From an uncultured Eubacteriales bacterium (lineage in GTDB: Bacteria > Bacillota > Clostridia > Christensenellales > Aristaeellaceae), in assembly GCA_902790495.1 (NCBI GenBank), contig CADASK010000021.1:1-35354 (forward strand): a stretch of DNA of 35,354 nucleotides, in the 5' to 3' direction. Position numbers and translations under genes: made by a program. Position 1 is the stretch's first letter. Each line of letters begins with the position of its first letter. The notes under the pieces are model-generated. The model did no database searches, had not been told where the DNA came from, and saw nothing but the letters and a program-made list of their open reading frames with translations. Below, in pieces: positions 7,991-16,198 of the stretch.

Positions 7991-9637
7991 TTACTCCACG
8001 GAGATCAGGTAATAATACAGCGGCTGTCCGCCACGGTGACATTCGGTGTCACAGTTCGGGTAGTCCTCGGCGATCTGCGCCGCCAGCACCTCGGCGTCGG
8101 TCTCCTGCACGTCCGCGCCGTAATACACGGTGATCAGCTCGTCCTCGTCGGTGACGACGGCCTGCATCATCTCGCGCACCACGGTGGCGATGTCTGTGCC
8201 GGAATACTCGATCTTGCCGTTGTGCAGACCGATGATATCGCCCTGGTGGATCGTCACGCCGTTGTACTCGCTGTCGCGCACGGCGTAGGTCACGGTGGCG
8301 GTCTTCACGCGCTCCGCGGCTTCCTCCATGCGGCGGGCGTTGATCTCGCCGGTGGAGTCAGGCTGGAAGGCGACCGCCGCGGCGATGCCCATGGCCACGT
8401 TCTTGGTGGGGATGACCAGCACCTGCTGGTCGCCGGCCATCTGCGCGGCTTGCTGGGCCGCCAGCACCACGTTGCCGTTGTTGGGGAAGACGAAGACCGT
8501 GTCCGCGTGCACGGACTTGATGGCCTTGAGGATGTCGTCGGTAGAGGGGTTCATGGTCTGGCCGCCCTCGACGATCACGTCCACGGTCAGGTCGCGGAAG
8601 ATCTGGGAGAAGCCGTCGCCCAGGGACACGGCCACCATGCCGAAGGGCTTGCGCGGCGCGCTCGGATCCTCCTCGGGCTCGGCGGGCTGCTCCTTGGCGC
8701 GGCGCGCGGCAACCATGTTCTCGACCTCCACATCCACCAACTCGCCCAGCTCCAGGCCGTACTCGATGGCGCTGCCGGGGTTGTTGGTGTGGACGTGCAC
8801 GGTCACGCGGGAGAGGTCGCCCTCCACGTTGACCCAGTCGCCGATGCGGTTGAGGCGGCGGCGCAGGAAGTCGATGTCGCTCTCGCTGTCGTCCTCGGCG
8901 GTGTTCTGGATCGTGTAGGCCGTGTGGTAGGCGTACTTGAACTCCGTGATGCTGTCGTGGTCGTCGTGGAAGGCGCCGTCGTCCTCCGGCTGGGCCAGCA
9001 GCTCCTCCAGGGATTCGCCGCGCAGCACCGCCGCGTAGCCGGCGTAGATGAACATCAGGCCCTTGCCGCCGGAGTCCACCACGCCCGCCTGCTTCAGCGG
9101 GGGCAGCATCTCGGGCGTGCGCTTCAGGATGGCCTCGCCGCTGGTCAGGATCACGTCGAAGAGCTTGTCATAATCCTCGGGATCCTTCTCGACCTGCTTG
9201 AGGGCGTCCTCGGCGATGACGCGGGCCACCGTCAGAATGGTGCCCTCCTTGGGCTTCATCACGGCCTTGTAAGCCATGTCCGCCCCGGCTTTCAGCGCGT
9301 GGGCGAACTGCTCCGCAGTGATGCGCTCCTGCCCGGCGATATACTTGGAAAAGCCGCGCAGCAGCTGGGAGGTGATGACGCCGCTGTTGCCGCGCGCGCC
9401 GCGCAGGGCCCCCTTGCTCAGGGCCGCCGCGGCCTCGTCCGCCCGCAGCAGTTCCTTCGCGCTCACCTCGCGGACGGCGCTCTGCATGGTCAGGGACATG
9501 TTGGTGCCCGTGTCGCCATCCGGTACCGGGAATACGTTGAGCGCGTCCACCAGCTCGCGGTTCTTCTCGAGCAGGGCGCTGCCGGCGACGGCCATGTCGC
9601 GCAGCAGCAGGCCGTCGATTGTTTTATACTGTATCAA
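7991..9637 (-). CDS. fakA: DAK2-domain protein, fatty acid kinase FakA (YloV family)
   Basis: A 548-residue protein. The N-terminal DAK2 kinase domain contains NVFPVPDGDTGTNM, the nucleotide and magnesium-binding signature; the C-terminal part is the DegV-like DAK1_2 domain. In Gram-positive bacteria FakA phosphorylates exogenous fatty acids presented by FakB. No fakB is in this window. The start is TTG at 9637, supported by GGAGG eight bases upstream; the nearby ATG in the same leader is out of frame. It is the middle gene of yloU-fakA-recG. Confidence 0.92.
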   Translation of the reverse strand: MIQYKTIDGLLLRDMAVAGSALLEKNRELVDALNVFPVPDGDTGTNMSLTMQSAVREVSAKELLRADEAAAALSKGALRGARGNSGVITSQLLRGFSKYIAGQERITAEQFAHALKAGADMAYKAVMKPKEGTILTVARVIAEDALKQVEKDPEDYDKLFDVILTSGEAILKRTPEMLPPLKQAGVVDSGGKGLMFIYAGYAAVLRGESLEELLAQPEDDGAFHDDHDSITEFKYAYHTAYTIQNTAEDDSESDIDFLRRRLNRIGDWVNVEGDLSRVTVHVHTNNPGSAIEYGLELGELVDVEVENMVAARRAKEQPAEPEEDPSAPRKPFGMVAVSLGDGFSQIFRDLTVDVIVEGGQTMNPSTDDILKAIKSVHADTVFVFPNNGNVVLAAQQAAQMAGDQQVLVIPTKNVAMGIAAAVAFQPDSTGEINARRMEEAAERVKTATVTYAVRDSEYNGVTIHQGDIIGLHNGKIEYSGTDIATVVREMMQAVVTDEDELITVYYGADVQETDAEVLAAQIAEDYPNCDTECHRGGQPLYYYLISVE

Positions 9638-9669
9638 TTGCTCATCCTCCGTTCAGCTTCTGTGGCCGA

Positions 9670-10020
9670 TCACACGCGGATGCCTTCCACGGTCACGGAT
9701 ACCTTGTTCACCTTCACGCCGGTCATGCTCTCCAGCTTGTAGCGAACGGTCTCCGCGATGGTGTTGCAGACCACCGAGATGGAAATGCCGTATTCCACGA
9801 TGATAAACAAATCGACATCCAGAGCGTCCCCGACGCTGCGGATCTGCACGCCCTTGGAGAGGTTTTCGCGGCCCAGCCACTGCACCAGACCGTCTGTCGC
9901 ACGCTTGGAGGACATCGCGACGATGCCGTAGCACTCCAGCGCCGCGTAACCAACGACCTTGAGCAGAACGTCTTCTGTGATGTAAATCGTGCCGATGTCG
10001 TTCTTGATCTTGCACTCCAT
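9670..10020 (-). CDS. yloU: Asp23/Gls24 family protein (YloU)
   Basis: A 116-residue small alkaline-shock (Asp23) type protein, matching the family from ITEDVLLKVVGYAALECYGIV to the C-terminal VNKVSVTVEGIRV. YloU genes almost always precede fakA, as here; the family is linked to envelope stress and possibly to fatty-acid metabolism, but its exact role is not settled. The ATG at 10020 is chosen because AAGGAGGT lies at an ideal distance; a longer reading to 10062 has no such site. It is the first gene of the operon, with a well-formed promoter at 10089-10117. Confidence 0.92.
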   Translation of the reverse strand: MECKIKNDIGTIYITEDVLLKVVGYAALECYGIVAMSSKRATDGLVQWLGRENLSKGVQIRSVGDALDVDLFIIVEYGISISVVCNTIAETVRYKLESMTGVKVNKVSVTVEGIRV

Positions 10021-10088
10021 ACTGCCTGACCTCCTTGCCCCGCGGGGATGTTTGCGCACCAATCACATGCCACCGCGTGGTCGATCAT

Positions 10089-10117
10089 AGTATACTTGAT
10101 TTTGGCCAGATGTGCAA
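10089..10117 (-). promoter_or_regulatory. Promoter of the yloU-fakA-recG operon
   Basis: On the minus strand, TTGCAC (10112-10117), a 17-bp spacer and TATACT (10089-10094). It lies between the lysS terminator and the yloU ribosome site. Confidence 0.85.
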
Positions 10118-10136
10118 GTGGGGACTGGCAATTGGC

Positions 10137-10169
10137 AAAAAAACGGGTCCGCCGAACCGGCAGACCCGT
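10137..10169 (-). terminator. Intrinsic terminator of greA-lysS
   Basis: On the minus strand a stem of ACGGGTC with GACCCGT, extended by GCCG/CGGC around a 3-nt loop (10143-10169), is followed by seven T residues. A second GC hairpin without a T-run (10187-10202) lies between it and the lysS stop. Confidence 0.92.
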
Positions 10170-10226
10170 GAAAGATGTCCCCATGGCGCCGCCTCAGCGG
10201 CGGGTGCGAGGAGAAAACAAGGCGGA

Positions 10227-12170
10227 TCAGTACAGCTTCGCGCCGGCGGGGATGTGGGGATCCACCATCAGCAGGTGGAGCTTCTCCTCCTCGCCCTCCT
10301 TGTGCACGGCGCTGATCAGCATGCCGCAGGACTCGATGCCCATCATGGGCCGCGGCGGCAGGTTGGTGATGGCGATGCAGGTCTTGCCCACCAGCTCCTC
10401 CGGCTCATAGTAGGCGTGGATGCCGCTGAGGATGGTGCGCGGGGTGCCGGTGCCGTCGTCCAGGGTGAACTTCAGCAGCTTCTTGGATTTGGGCACAGCC
10501 TCGCAGGCCAGCACCTTCACGGCGCGGAAGTCGCTGCGGGAGAAGGTCTCGAAGTCGACCTGATCCTGGAACAGCGGCTCGATGACCACGTTGGAGAAGT
10601 CGATGGGTTCTTCCGCCGCCGCCGCCGCGGGTGCAGCGTCCTGCGCGGGTGCCGCCGTGGGTGCAGGCCTGTCCTTTTTCTCGCCGCCCATGGGCTTCAT
10701 GGTGGGGAAGAGCAGCACGTCGCGGATGGTGGGGCTGTCGGTCAGCAGCATCACCATGCGGTCGATGCCGATGCCCAGGCCGCCGGTGGGCGGCATGCCG
10801 TACTCCAGCGCGTTGACGAAGTCCTCGTCGATCTCGGCGAAGATGCCCTGGGCCCTGCGCTGCTCCACCTGCTCCTCGAAGCGGCGGCGCTGGTCGATGG
10901 GATCGTTCAGCTCGGAGAAGGCGTTGCCCAGCTCGTGACCGGTGATGAAGAACTCGAAGCGCTCGGTCAGGTTCGGCTGGTCGGGCTTGCGCTTGGCCAG
11001 CGGGCTGATCTCCACCGGGTAGTCAGTGATGAAGGTGGGCTGCACGAGGGTGTGCTCCACGTACTCGTCAAAGAGGGCGGAGAGACAGTCGCCGCGGCGG
11101 GCGTCCTTCTCCACGTGGATGTCCCGCTTCTCCATCTCGGCGCGGGCTTCCTCGTCGCTCTGCCAGGCCGTCCAGTCGATGCCGCAGGCTTCCTTCACCG
11201 CGTCCGCCATGCTGATGCGCTTCCACGGTGCCTTCAGGTGGATCACCTGGCCCTGGTAGGTCACGTCGCTGGAGCCGGTGGCGCGGATGGCCACGTACTC
11301 GAACATCTGCTCGACCATCTCCATCACCTCGTGGTAATCCACGTAGGCCTGGTAGGTCTCCAGGGAGGTGTACTCGGGGTTGTGGGTGGCGTCCATGCCC
11401 TCGTTGCGGAACACACGGCCCAGCTCGTACACGCGCTCAAAGCCGCCGACGATCAGCCGCTTGAGGTACAGCTCGGTCTCGATGCGCAGGAGCATGTCGA
11501 TGTCCAGGGCGTTGTGGTGGGTGCGGAAGGGCCGGGCCGCCGCGCCGATCTCCACGGTCTGCAGCACCGGGGTGTCCACCTCCAGGAAGCCGCGGCTGTC
11601 CAGGAAGTCGCGCACGGCGGAGATGATCTTGGAGCGCTTGATGAACAGCTCGCGCACCTCGGGGTTCACGATGGTGTCCACGTAGCGCTGGCGGTAGCGC
11701 AGGTCGGTGTCGACCAGGCCGTGGAACTTTTCCGGCAGCACCTTCAGGGACTTGGTCAGCAGGGTGACCTCCTCCGCGTGCACGGAGATCTCGCCGCTCT
11801 TGGTCTTGAAGACCTTGCCCTTCACGCCCAGCACGTCGCCGATGTCGTCCTGCTTGAAGTCGGCGTAGGCGTCTTCGCCCACGTCCTCGCGGCGGACGTA
11901 GATCTGGATCTCTCCCTGGCCGTCCAGCAGGTGGGCGAAGGCGGCCTTGCCCATCACGCGCCGGCTGATCATGCGGCCCGCCACGCAGACGGTCTGGCCC
12001 TCCAGGGCGTCATAGTCCGCGAGGATGGCCTGCGAGCGGTGGGAGACGGGGTAGTGCGTAATCAGGTAGGGGTTTTTGCCCGCGTCCAGGAGCGTCTGCA
12101 GCTTCTGGCGGCGGATGATCTCCTGCTCGGTCAGCGGAGGGGTGTGGGGGGTGACGGGATAATTCGGCAT
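10227..12170 (-). CDS. lysS: Lysyl-tRNA synthetase (class II) fused to a C-terminal Trbp111-like tRNA-binding domain
   Basis: Charges tRNA-Lys. The first 495 or so of 647 residues form a normal class II enzyme: an OB-fold anticodon-binding domain, motif 2 ([15 protein letters not shown], about residue 255) and motif 3 ([13 protein letters not shown], about 465-480). An Ala/Pro-rich linker (about 500-530) joins this to about 110 extra residues ([19 protein letters not shown], then [17 protein letters not shown] and [15 protein letters not shown]) that match the EMAPII/Trbp111 OB fold found at the C-terminus of many MetRS proteins. The ATG at 12170 follows AAGGAG by eight bases. greA lies upstream, and repeat R4 is in the gap. 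The terminator at 10137-10169 ends the unit. Confidence 0.95.
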   Translation of the reverse strand: MPNYPVTPHTPPLTEQEIIRRQKLQTLLDAGKNPYLITHYPVSHRSQAILADYDALEGQTVCVAGRMISRRVMGKAAFAHLLDGQGEIQIYVRREDVGEDAYADFKQDDIGDVLGVKGKVFKTKSGEISVHAEEVTLLTKSLKVLPEKFHGLVDTDLRYRQRYVDTIVNPEVRELFIKRSKIISAVRDFLDSRGFLEVDTPVLQTVEIGAAARPFRTHHNALDIDMLLRIETELYLKRLIVGGFERVYELGRVFRNEGMDATHNPEYTSLETYQAYVDYHEVMEMVEQMFEYVAIRATGSSDVTYQGQVIHLKAPWKRISMADAVKEACGIDWTAWQSDEEARAEMEKRDIHVEKDARRGDCLSALFDEYVEHTLVQPTFITDYPVEISPLAKRKPDQPNLTERFEFFITGHELGNAFSELNDPIDQRRRFEEQVEQRRAQGIFAEIDEDFVNALEYGMPPTGGLGIGIDRMVMLLTDSPTIRDVLLFPTMKPMGGEKKDRPAPTAAPAQDAAPAAAAAEEPIDFSNVVIEPLFQDQVDFETFSRSDFRAVKVLACEAVPKSKKLLKFTLDDGTGTPRTILSGIHAYYEPEELVGKTCIAITNLPPRPMMGIESCGMLISAVHKEGEEEKLHLLMVDPHIPAGAKLY

Positions 12171-12234
12171 GGTGTGAACTCCTTGTATCTATCCTCGGTG
12201 ATACGCTTATTGCTTAAACGCTCTGGCAGGGGAT

Positions 12235-12298
12235 TTCGCCGCCTGCGGGCGGCGACCAAAGGGCTTTGCGATCGCCCTTTGGAAACCTTCGCCCGCGC
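12235..12298 (-). repeat. Structured intergenic repeat, copy R4 (short form)
   Basis: It lies on the minus strand, 22 nt after the greA stop and 64 nt before lysS. The 9-bp stem is CCAAAGGGC with GCCCTTTGG (12256-12264, 12274-12282) around the constant loop. The second hairpin is CGCCGCC-CGCA-GGCGGCG: compared with the CCGCGCC form both arms have changed and pairing is kept. Confidence 0.9.
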
Positions 12299-12319
12299 CT
12301 TTTGGCGCGGTGCATGGCT

Positions 12320-12796
12320 TTACCGCATAATATCCAGGACCTTGAGGGTGACCTGGCCGGCGGGGATATCCACGTGGGTCACGTCGCCCACGCGCATGCC
12401 GATCAGGCCGGCGCCGATGGGGCTTTCGTCCGAGATGCGGCCCGACATGGGATCGGCCTCCTGAGCGCCCACGATGGAATACTCCATCTCCTCGTTGAAT
12501 TCCACGTCCAGCACGCGCACGGTGACGCCCACGGACACCTGGTCGGTGGAAATCGCATCGTCCGGCACCACCACGGCGGCGCTGATGATGTCCTCCAGAC
12601 GGGCGATCTCGGTCTCGTTCTCGGTCTGCTTGTTCTTGGCCTCGGTATATTCGGCGTTCTCACTGAGGTCGCCGTAGCTGCGCGCAAACTCGATTTCCTT
12701 TGCAATCTCGTTGCGCACAACGGCAATGCGATAGTCCAGCTCCTCCTGGAGCTTGTTCAAACCCGCCTGGGTGATCAGATTCTTCTTCTCGGCCAT
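12320..12796 (-). CDS. greA: Transcription elongation factor GreA
   Basis: Binds RNA polymerase and stimulates cleavage of backtracked RNA. The 158-residue length is typical. The N-terminal coiled coil contains the family block GDLSENAEYTEAKNKQ, whose acidic tip residues act at the polymerase active site; the C-terminal FKBP-like domain contains ISDESPIGAGLIG. The ATG at 12796 follows AAAGGAGA; a longer reading to 12835 lacks a ribosome site. A near-consensus promoter lies upstream. greA followed by lysS is a frequent pairing in Firmicutes. Confidence 0.97.
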   Translation of the reverse strand: MAEKKNLITQAGLNKLQEELDYRIAVVRNEIAKEIEFARSYGDLSENAEYTEAKNKQTENETEIARLEDIISAAVVVPDDAISTDQVSVGVTVRVLDVEFNEEMEYSIVGAQEADPMSGRISDESPIGAGLIGMRVGDVTHVDIPAGQVTLKVLDIMR

Positions 12797-12856
12797 GGGA
12801 AAGGTCTCCTTTCGACGATGTACACCAAATATCACCCTTGCGCGGGTGACGCACGC

Positions 12857-12885
12857 ATTATAATAGATGGAATGATGTTTGTCAA
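12857..12885 (-). promoter_or_regulatory. Promoter of greA-lysS
   Basis: On the minus strand, a perfect TTGACA (12880-12885), a 17-bp spacer and a perfect TATAAT (12857-12862), about 55 bases before the greA start. It is the strongest-looking promoter in the GC-rich part of the window. Confidence 0.93.
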
Positions 12886-12888
12886 TCT

Positions 12889-12908
12889 GAAGAAGCCGAA
12901 CATTCGGC
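12889..12908 (-). terminator. Possible weak terminator after the CotH-kinase gene
   Basis: On the minus strand GCCGAA-TG-TTCGGC is followed by TTCTTC. It is a short stem with a poor T-run and lies next to the -35 box of greA, so it may be an operator or nothing. Confidence 0.3.
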
Positions 12909-12940
12909 GCTGAGCGGGCGCTTTTTCTCTCCGGCGGGCG

Positions 12941-14278
12941 TTACGGCTCGGGGGTTTCCTCCGCGGCGGGCAGCACGGCGTAGAGTACCAGATCCTCCGT
13001 GACGGGGGTGGCGGGGTCGAAGGGCTCGTCCGTGGCAGCGTTCAGCCAGACGCGGGCGTCCTCCATGCCCTCGCCGGGCAGGCTGACGTCGCAGGGGAGA
13101 GGCAGATCCGGGCAGGGCTCCCCGGCGGGCGTGTAGAGGTGCAGCATCCGCGTGTTGGGGAGCTTCATGGTGACCTGGACGAAGGCGGCCTCATCCAGCC
13201 AGAGGGCGTCGAGGAAGACCATCCTGTCGCGCATGAAGGCTGTCATGTCCGCCACGGCGGCCCGGAAGCTTTCGTGCGTGGCGTACAGGCCCGGCCAGCG
13301 CGCGGCGTCCAGGGCGGCTGCGTCCGCGATGGCGTCGGCCTCCGCCGGGATGCGCTGGTCCAGCAGGTCGGTCAGCCGGTTTCTGACATCGTCTCGGTAG
13401 AGGGCGACAGCCCGCTGACGGATCTCCGGCTTTTCCCAGAGGCCGTGGTACCAGGAGATGTCCTGGCCGAGGTTCCAGTCCTTGAAGGCCATGATGGCGC
13501 GGGGCGTGCTCCAGTGGACGTAATACAGGCCCATGGACAGGTCGTAGTCCCAGCAGGGTCCGGCGTAGACGGTGCGGCCGGAGAGGCTGCCCCAGAAAAA
13601 CTGGCTCGCGTTGGGCGCGTCGTAGTTCTCGAAGACCACCTCGACCAGGAGCTTGCGGGCCCAGGATTCGGTGTCGATCCGCACATCGCCGGTCTCGTCC
13701 TCCCCGGAGCGGGCCAGGCGCTGCACGCCGTCGACGATGTCCTCCAGCTGCTCCCGCTGGGAGCGAGACAGAGGCGAGGGGTGCTTGGCCTCGGCGGCCA
13801 TGCCCGGCGCGAGGGGAATCGTCTCGGCGTCCTCCTCCACCTTGACCGACATGGTCAGCTCAATCTCGTAGGCGTCCTCCGACTTGGTGTCCAGGAAGAG
13901 CTTCGTCACGTCCTTGGTGCTCATGCACAGCAGGTAGAGGCCCTGGTAGCCGCCGTTCACATACAGATCGACGAAGGCGCATTCCGGGGAGAAGCCCCGG
14001 TAAGGCGCGATCTCCCGGGCAAAGTCCAGCACGAGCTTGTTGCGCAGGTTGGTCTCATCGTAGGCGTTGGCCAGGAGGGACCACTTTTTCGCGTCGCCCA
14101 TGCCGAGCAGGCCGGCCTTCTGGCCGAGCTTCAGGTTGAAGGGCTTTTTCGGGAGCTTCCAGGTGGAGTTGCCCCGGCCGCCGATCCGGTCTCCAGCCTC
14201 GGAGGCGTAGTCGACCGCTCCGTCCGCGGCGTAGAGCGTGACCGCCGCATCCGCCTCGAAGTCCTTATCGGCCAGCAC
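12941..14278 (-). CDS. CotH-kinase family protein, main (C-terminal) fragment of a frameshifted gene
   Basis: This 445-residue reading frame holds the CotH protein-kinase-like fold: GGRGNSTWKLPKKPFNLKL, WSLLANAYDETNLRNKL, VNGGYQGLYLL and the WDYDLSMGLYY block near the catalytic region. CotH was first described as a Bacillus spore-coat kinase, and secreted relatives are common in gut Clostridia. The apparent start is GTG at 14278 inside the end of the preceding frame, without a good ribosome site. Normal family members have an N-terminal part followed without a break by a segment like DGDMER-VLADKDFEADAAV, which here crosses two frames. I therefore read 14741-12941 as one gene with a single-base shift near 14280. 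The C-terminal 80 or so residues are not recognised. Confidence 0.82.
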   Translation of the reverse strand: MLADKDFEADAAVTLYAADGAVDYASEAGDRIGGRGNSTWKLPKKPFNLKLGQKAGLLGMGDAKKWSLLANAYDETNLRNKLVLDFAREIAPYRGFSPECAFVDLYVNGGYQGLYLLCMSTKDVTKLFLDTKSEDAYEIELTMSVKVEEDAETIPLAPGMAAEAKHPSPLSRSQREQLEDIVDGVQRLARSGEDETGDVRIDTESWARKLLVEVVFENYDAPNASQFFWGSLSGRTVYAGPCWDYDLSMGLYYVHWSTPRAIMAFKDWNLGQDISWYHGLWEKPEIRQRAVALYRDDVRNRLTDLLDQRIPAEADAIADAAALDAARWPGLYATHESFRAAVADMTAFMRDRMVFLDALWLDEAAFVQVTMKLPNTRMLHLYTPAGEPCPDLPLPCDVSLPGEGMEDARVWLNAATDEPFDPATPVTEDLVLYAVLPAAEETPEP

Positions 14279-14741
14279 GCTCCATGTCCCCGTCGTCCGT
14301 GCGGACGAAAAGGGCTGCCGTGTGGGCCGACCGCAGGAAGGTCAGGGTGAGATCCCGGCCCTGCAGGGTGAGCGGGTAGGGCTGGCCCAGGGCAAAGTCT
14401 GCACAGCTCATCCCGGGTGTCACCGGGGTCTGGCCGATGGAGGCCTCCGCGCCGTCCACGGGCAGGAGGGTGGTGGTACCGAGGTCGGCCCAGGCGGGCA
14501 GGAAGACGTAGGCGTCGGAGGCGTCGCCCTCCCAGAGCGCGACGGTCTCCTTTCCGTTGACGGAAAAGCGGAGGGGCGCTTCCGCCTCCGTGCCTGCTGC
14601 CGACACGCATACCAGCAGCGCGGCCAGCAGGAGGAGCAGCCGCAGTGCGCGGCACATCATGCGATACCGGGGAAATCCTGTGTTGGACATCATGGTGATC
14701 TCATTCGCTTTCTGTCTTTCGCTTGGGCCGGGAGGGAACAT
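14265..14741 (-). CDS. N-terminal secreted fragment of the CotH-kinase gene
   Basis: The 158-residue frame begins four bases after the stop of the upstream transporter; its ATG at 14741 follows GGAGG by ten bases. After a long polar start, residues about 31-50 (LRLLLLLAALLVCVSAAG) form a signal peptide. The following region (about 55-150) is a beta-rich domain resembling the cadherin-like segment before CotH domains. It ends at a TAA 14 nt inside the next frame. The two frames together have the order expected of a secreted CotH protein, so this is probably half of a broken or mis-sequenced gene rather than an independent one. Confidence 0.65.
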   Translation of the reverse strand: MFPPGPSERQKANEITMMSNTGFPRYRMMCRALRLLLLLAALLVCVSAAGTEAEAPLRFSVNGKETVALWEGDASDAYVFLPAWADLGTTTLLPVDGAEASIGQTPVTPGMSCADFALGQPYPLTLQGRDLTLTFLRSAHTAALFVRTDDGDMERAGR

Positions 14742-14745
14742 ACTG

Positions 14746-15588
14746 CTATTTCCTCCGGGCCATCCACACGTTATAGCCGAGGATGGAGCACACGACGATC
14801 AGCGAGCCGACGACCGAGAGGGGCGTGACCGTCTCCCGGTAGAAGGCGGCGACCAGCAGCGGGTTCATGATCGGCTCCATGCCGGTGATGAGGCTGGCGG
14901 TCACGGCGGGCGTGTGCTGGATGCCCAGGGAGAAGAGGATGTAGGCCCCGCCGACCTGGATGACGCCGAGGGCGAGCACCGCGGCGAGGGTGGGGGCGGT
15001 GAAGTCCGTCTCCCGCAGGCACAGCGGGGTGAAGAGCAGGCCGGCCGTCAGCTGGCCGATGAAGCAGGAGGAGATGGCGTCGGCGTTCTCGCCCTCGTTC
15101 ATCATGAAGACGCCCGCGTAGCAGACGCCCGACAGGATGGCCGTCACGTTGCCCAGCAGGTTGCCCGCCCGCAGGCCGTCCACGAAGAAGAGGATCACGC
15201 CCAGCAGCACCAGGAAGCAGGTCAGCAGGTCGACCCGGCCCGGCTTCTGGCGATAGATCAGGGCCATCAGCAGGATGACGAACACCGGCGCGGTGAACTG
15301 CAGCACGATGGCGTTGGCGGCGGTGGTCAGCTTGTTGGAGACGGCGAACAGGGTCGTCACGCCGATGAGGGACAGCGCGCCGATCAGCACGCGACGGTTG
15401 AATACGAGCCTGTGGCGCGTGACGAGCAGGTAGATGCCGATGATGGCGGAGCCGATCAGGTTCCGCGCGCCGTTGATGGCCAGCGCCGACCAGGGCACCA
15501 GCTTGATGAACAGGCCGCCCGTGCTGAAGCACACGGACGCGAGAAAGACGAAGAGGATGGATCTGCGCCGGGTGGCCGCGTCTTGCAT
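14746..15588 (-). CDS. EamA (DMT superfamily) transporter
   Basis: A 280-residue polytopic protein with about ten membrane spans in two repeated EamA units, the usual size for drug/metabolite transporters. The N-terminus RRRSILFVFLASVCFSTGGLFIKL and the block GMEPIMNPLLVAAFYRE near the end are typical. The substrate cannot be told from sequence. The ATG at 15588 is preceded by AGGTGA; an upstream extension to 15747 would cross the promoter at 15659-15686. The CotH gene begins four bases after its stop, so the two form an operon, which does not by itself suggest a shared function. Confidence 0.88.
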   Translation of the reverse strand: MQDAATRRRSILFVFLASVCFSTGGLFIKLVPWSALAINGARNLIGSAIIGIYLLVTRHRLVFNRRVLIGALSLIGVTTLFAVSNKLTTAANAIVLQFTAPVFVILLMALIYRQKPGRVDLLTCFLVLLGVILFFVDGLRAGNLLGNVTAILSGVCYAGVFMMNEGENADAISSCFIGQLTAGLLFTPLCLRETDFTAPTLAAVLALGVIQVGGAYILFSLGIQHTPAVTASLITGMEPIMNPLLVAAFYRETVTPLSVVGSLIVVCSILGYNVWMARRK

Positions 15589-15658
15589 GGAAGCTTCACC
15601 TGCCAGAATGACTGAATGGACGCCAACAGGGCGGTTCAGCGCCCCGCCACGCCCTCTT

Positions 15659-15686
15659 ATCATACCACAGAAGCGGCGGCATACAA
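15659..15686 (-). promoter_or_regulatory. Likely promoter of the EamA-CotH unit
   Basis: On the minus strand, TTGTAT (15681-15686), a 16-bp spacer and TATGAT (15659-15664), about 70 bases before the transporter start. Confidence 0.6.
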
Positions 15687-15750
15687 GGGGAAAGGATGGC
15701 TTTTTCTGGTATTTTGTCAGGGCTTCGGACAGGCTGCAGCGCACCATAGC

Positions 15751-15786
15751 AAAAGCCCTTGAAACCTCACGATTTCAAGGGCTTTT
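15751..15786. terminator. Terminator of the tRNA operon
   Basis: A perfect 14-bp stem (15751-15764 with 15773-15786) with an 8-nt loop. On the minus strand it ends in TTTT and follows the tRNA-Met gene by four bases. Confidence 0.88.
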
Positions 15787-15790
15787 CGAG

Positions 15791-15864
15791 TGGCTTCGAT
15801 TGGACTCGAACCAATGACACTCCGGGTATGAACCGAATGCTCTAGCCAGCTGAGCTACGAAGCC
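15791..15864 (-). tRNA. tRNA-Met (CAT), elongator type
   Basis: The minus strand folds into a complete cloverleaf. The 7-bp acceptor stem is GGCTTCG with CGAAGCC and the discriminator is A. The anticodon loop TTCATAC is closed by TTCGG/CCGGA, and the T arm contains GGTTCGAATCC. The paired first base and the absence of three G-C pairs in the anticodon stem mark it as an elongator; a CAT-bearing tRNA-Ile with a modified C cannot be fully excluded. The CCA end is not encoded. Confidence 0.93.
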
Positions 15865-15868
15865 ATGT

Positions 15869-15945
<77 letters not shown>

Positions 15946-15971
15946 ACATCCGTTGCACAGGCAGCACTGGT

Positions 15972-16000
15972 ATAATAGCACACGAATCGGGTTCTGTCAA
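15972..16000 (-). promoter_or_regulatory. Promoter of the tRNA-fMet/tRNA-Met unit
   Basis: On the minus strand, TTGACA (15995-16000), a 17-bp spacer and TATTAT (15972-15977), 26 bases before the tRNA-fMet 5' end. Confidence 0.88.
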
Positions 16001-16055
16001 GAGCCAAAAATCGGCTTCGGGATGCCGCCGGGAAACAGCGGGCCTAAAACCTTTC

Positions 16056-16084
16056 TTGCGGGGACGTGCGGGATGTGCTACAAT
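16056..16084 (+). promoter_or_regulatory. Likely promoter of hom
   Basis: TTGCGG (16056-16061), a 17-bp spacer and TACAAT (16079-16084). The resulting leader of about 105 nt contains a GC hairpin at 16150-16177 just before the ribosome site. Confidence 0.7.
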
Positions 16085-16149
16085 GAACCATCCGATGCCG
16101 TTCAGGCAGGCGGATGCCCGCAAGGGCAATGAGAAAACACTGATTTTGA

Positions 16150-16177
16150 GGCCCCGGATGCGAAGCCATCCCTGGCC
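16150..16177 (+). other. Hairpin in the hom leader
   Basis: GGCC and GGATG pair with CATCC and GGCC across a small loop, ending about five bases before the AAAGGAAG ribosome site of hom. No T-run follows and I recognise no riboswitch class. Confidence 0.35.
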
Positions 16178-16198
16178 TATGGAAAGGAAGAAGCTTTG

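Noticed and set aside
12889-12912. GCCGAA/TTCGGC hairpin as a confident terminator or operator
   Set aside because: The stem is only six base pairs and the following tract is poor in T. Kept only as a low-confidence feature.
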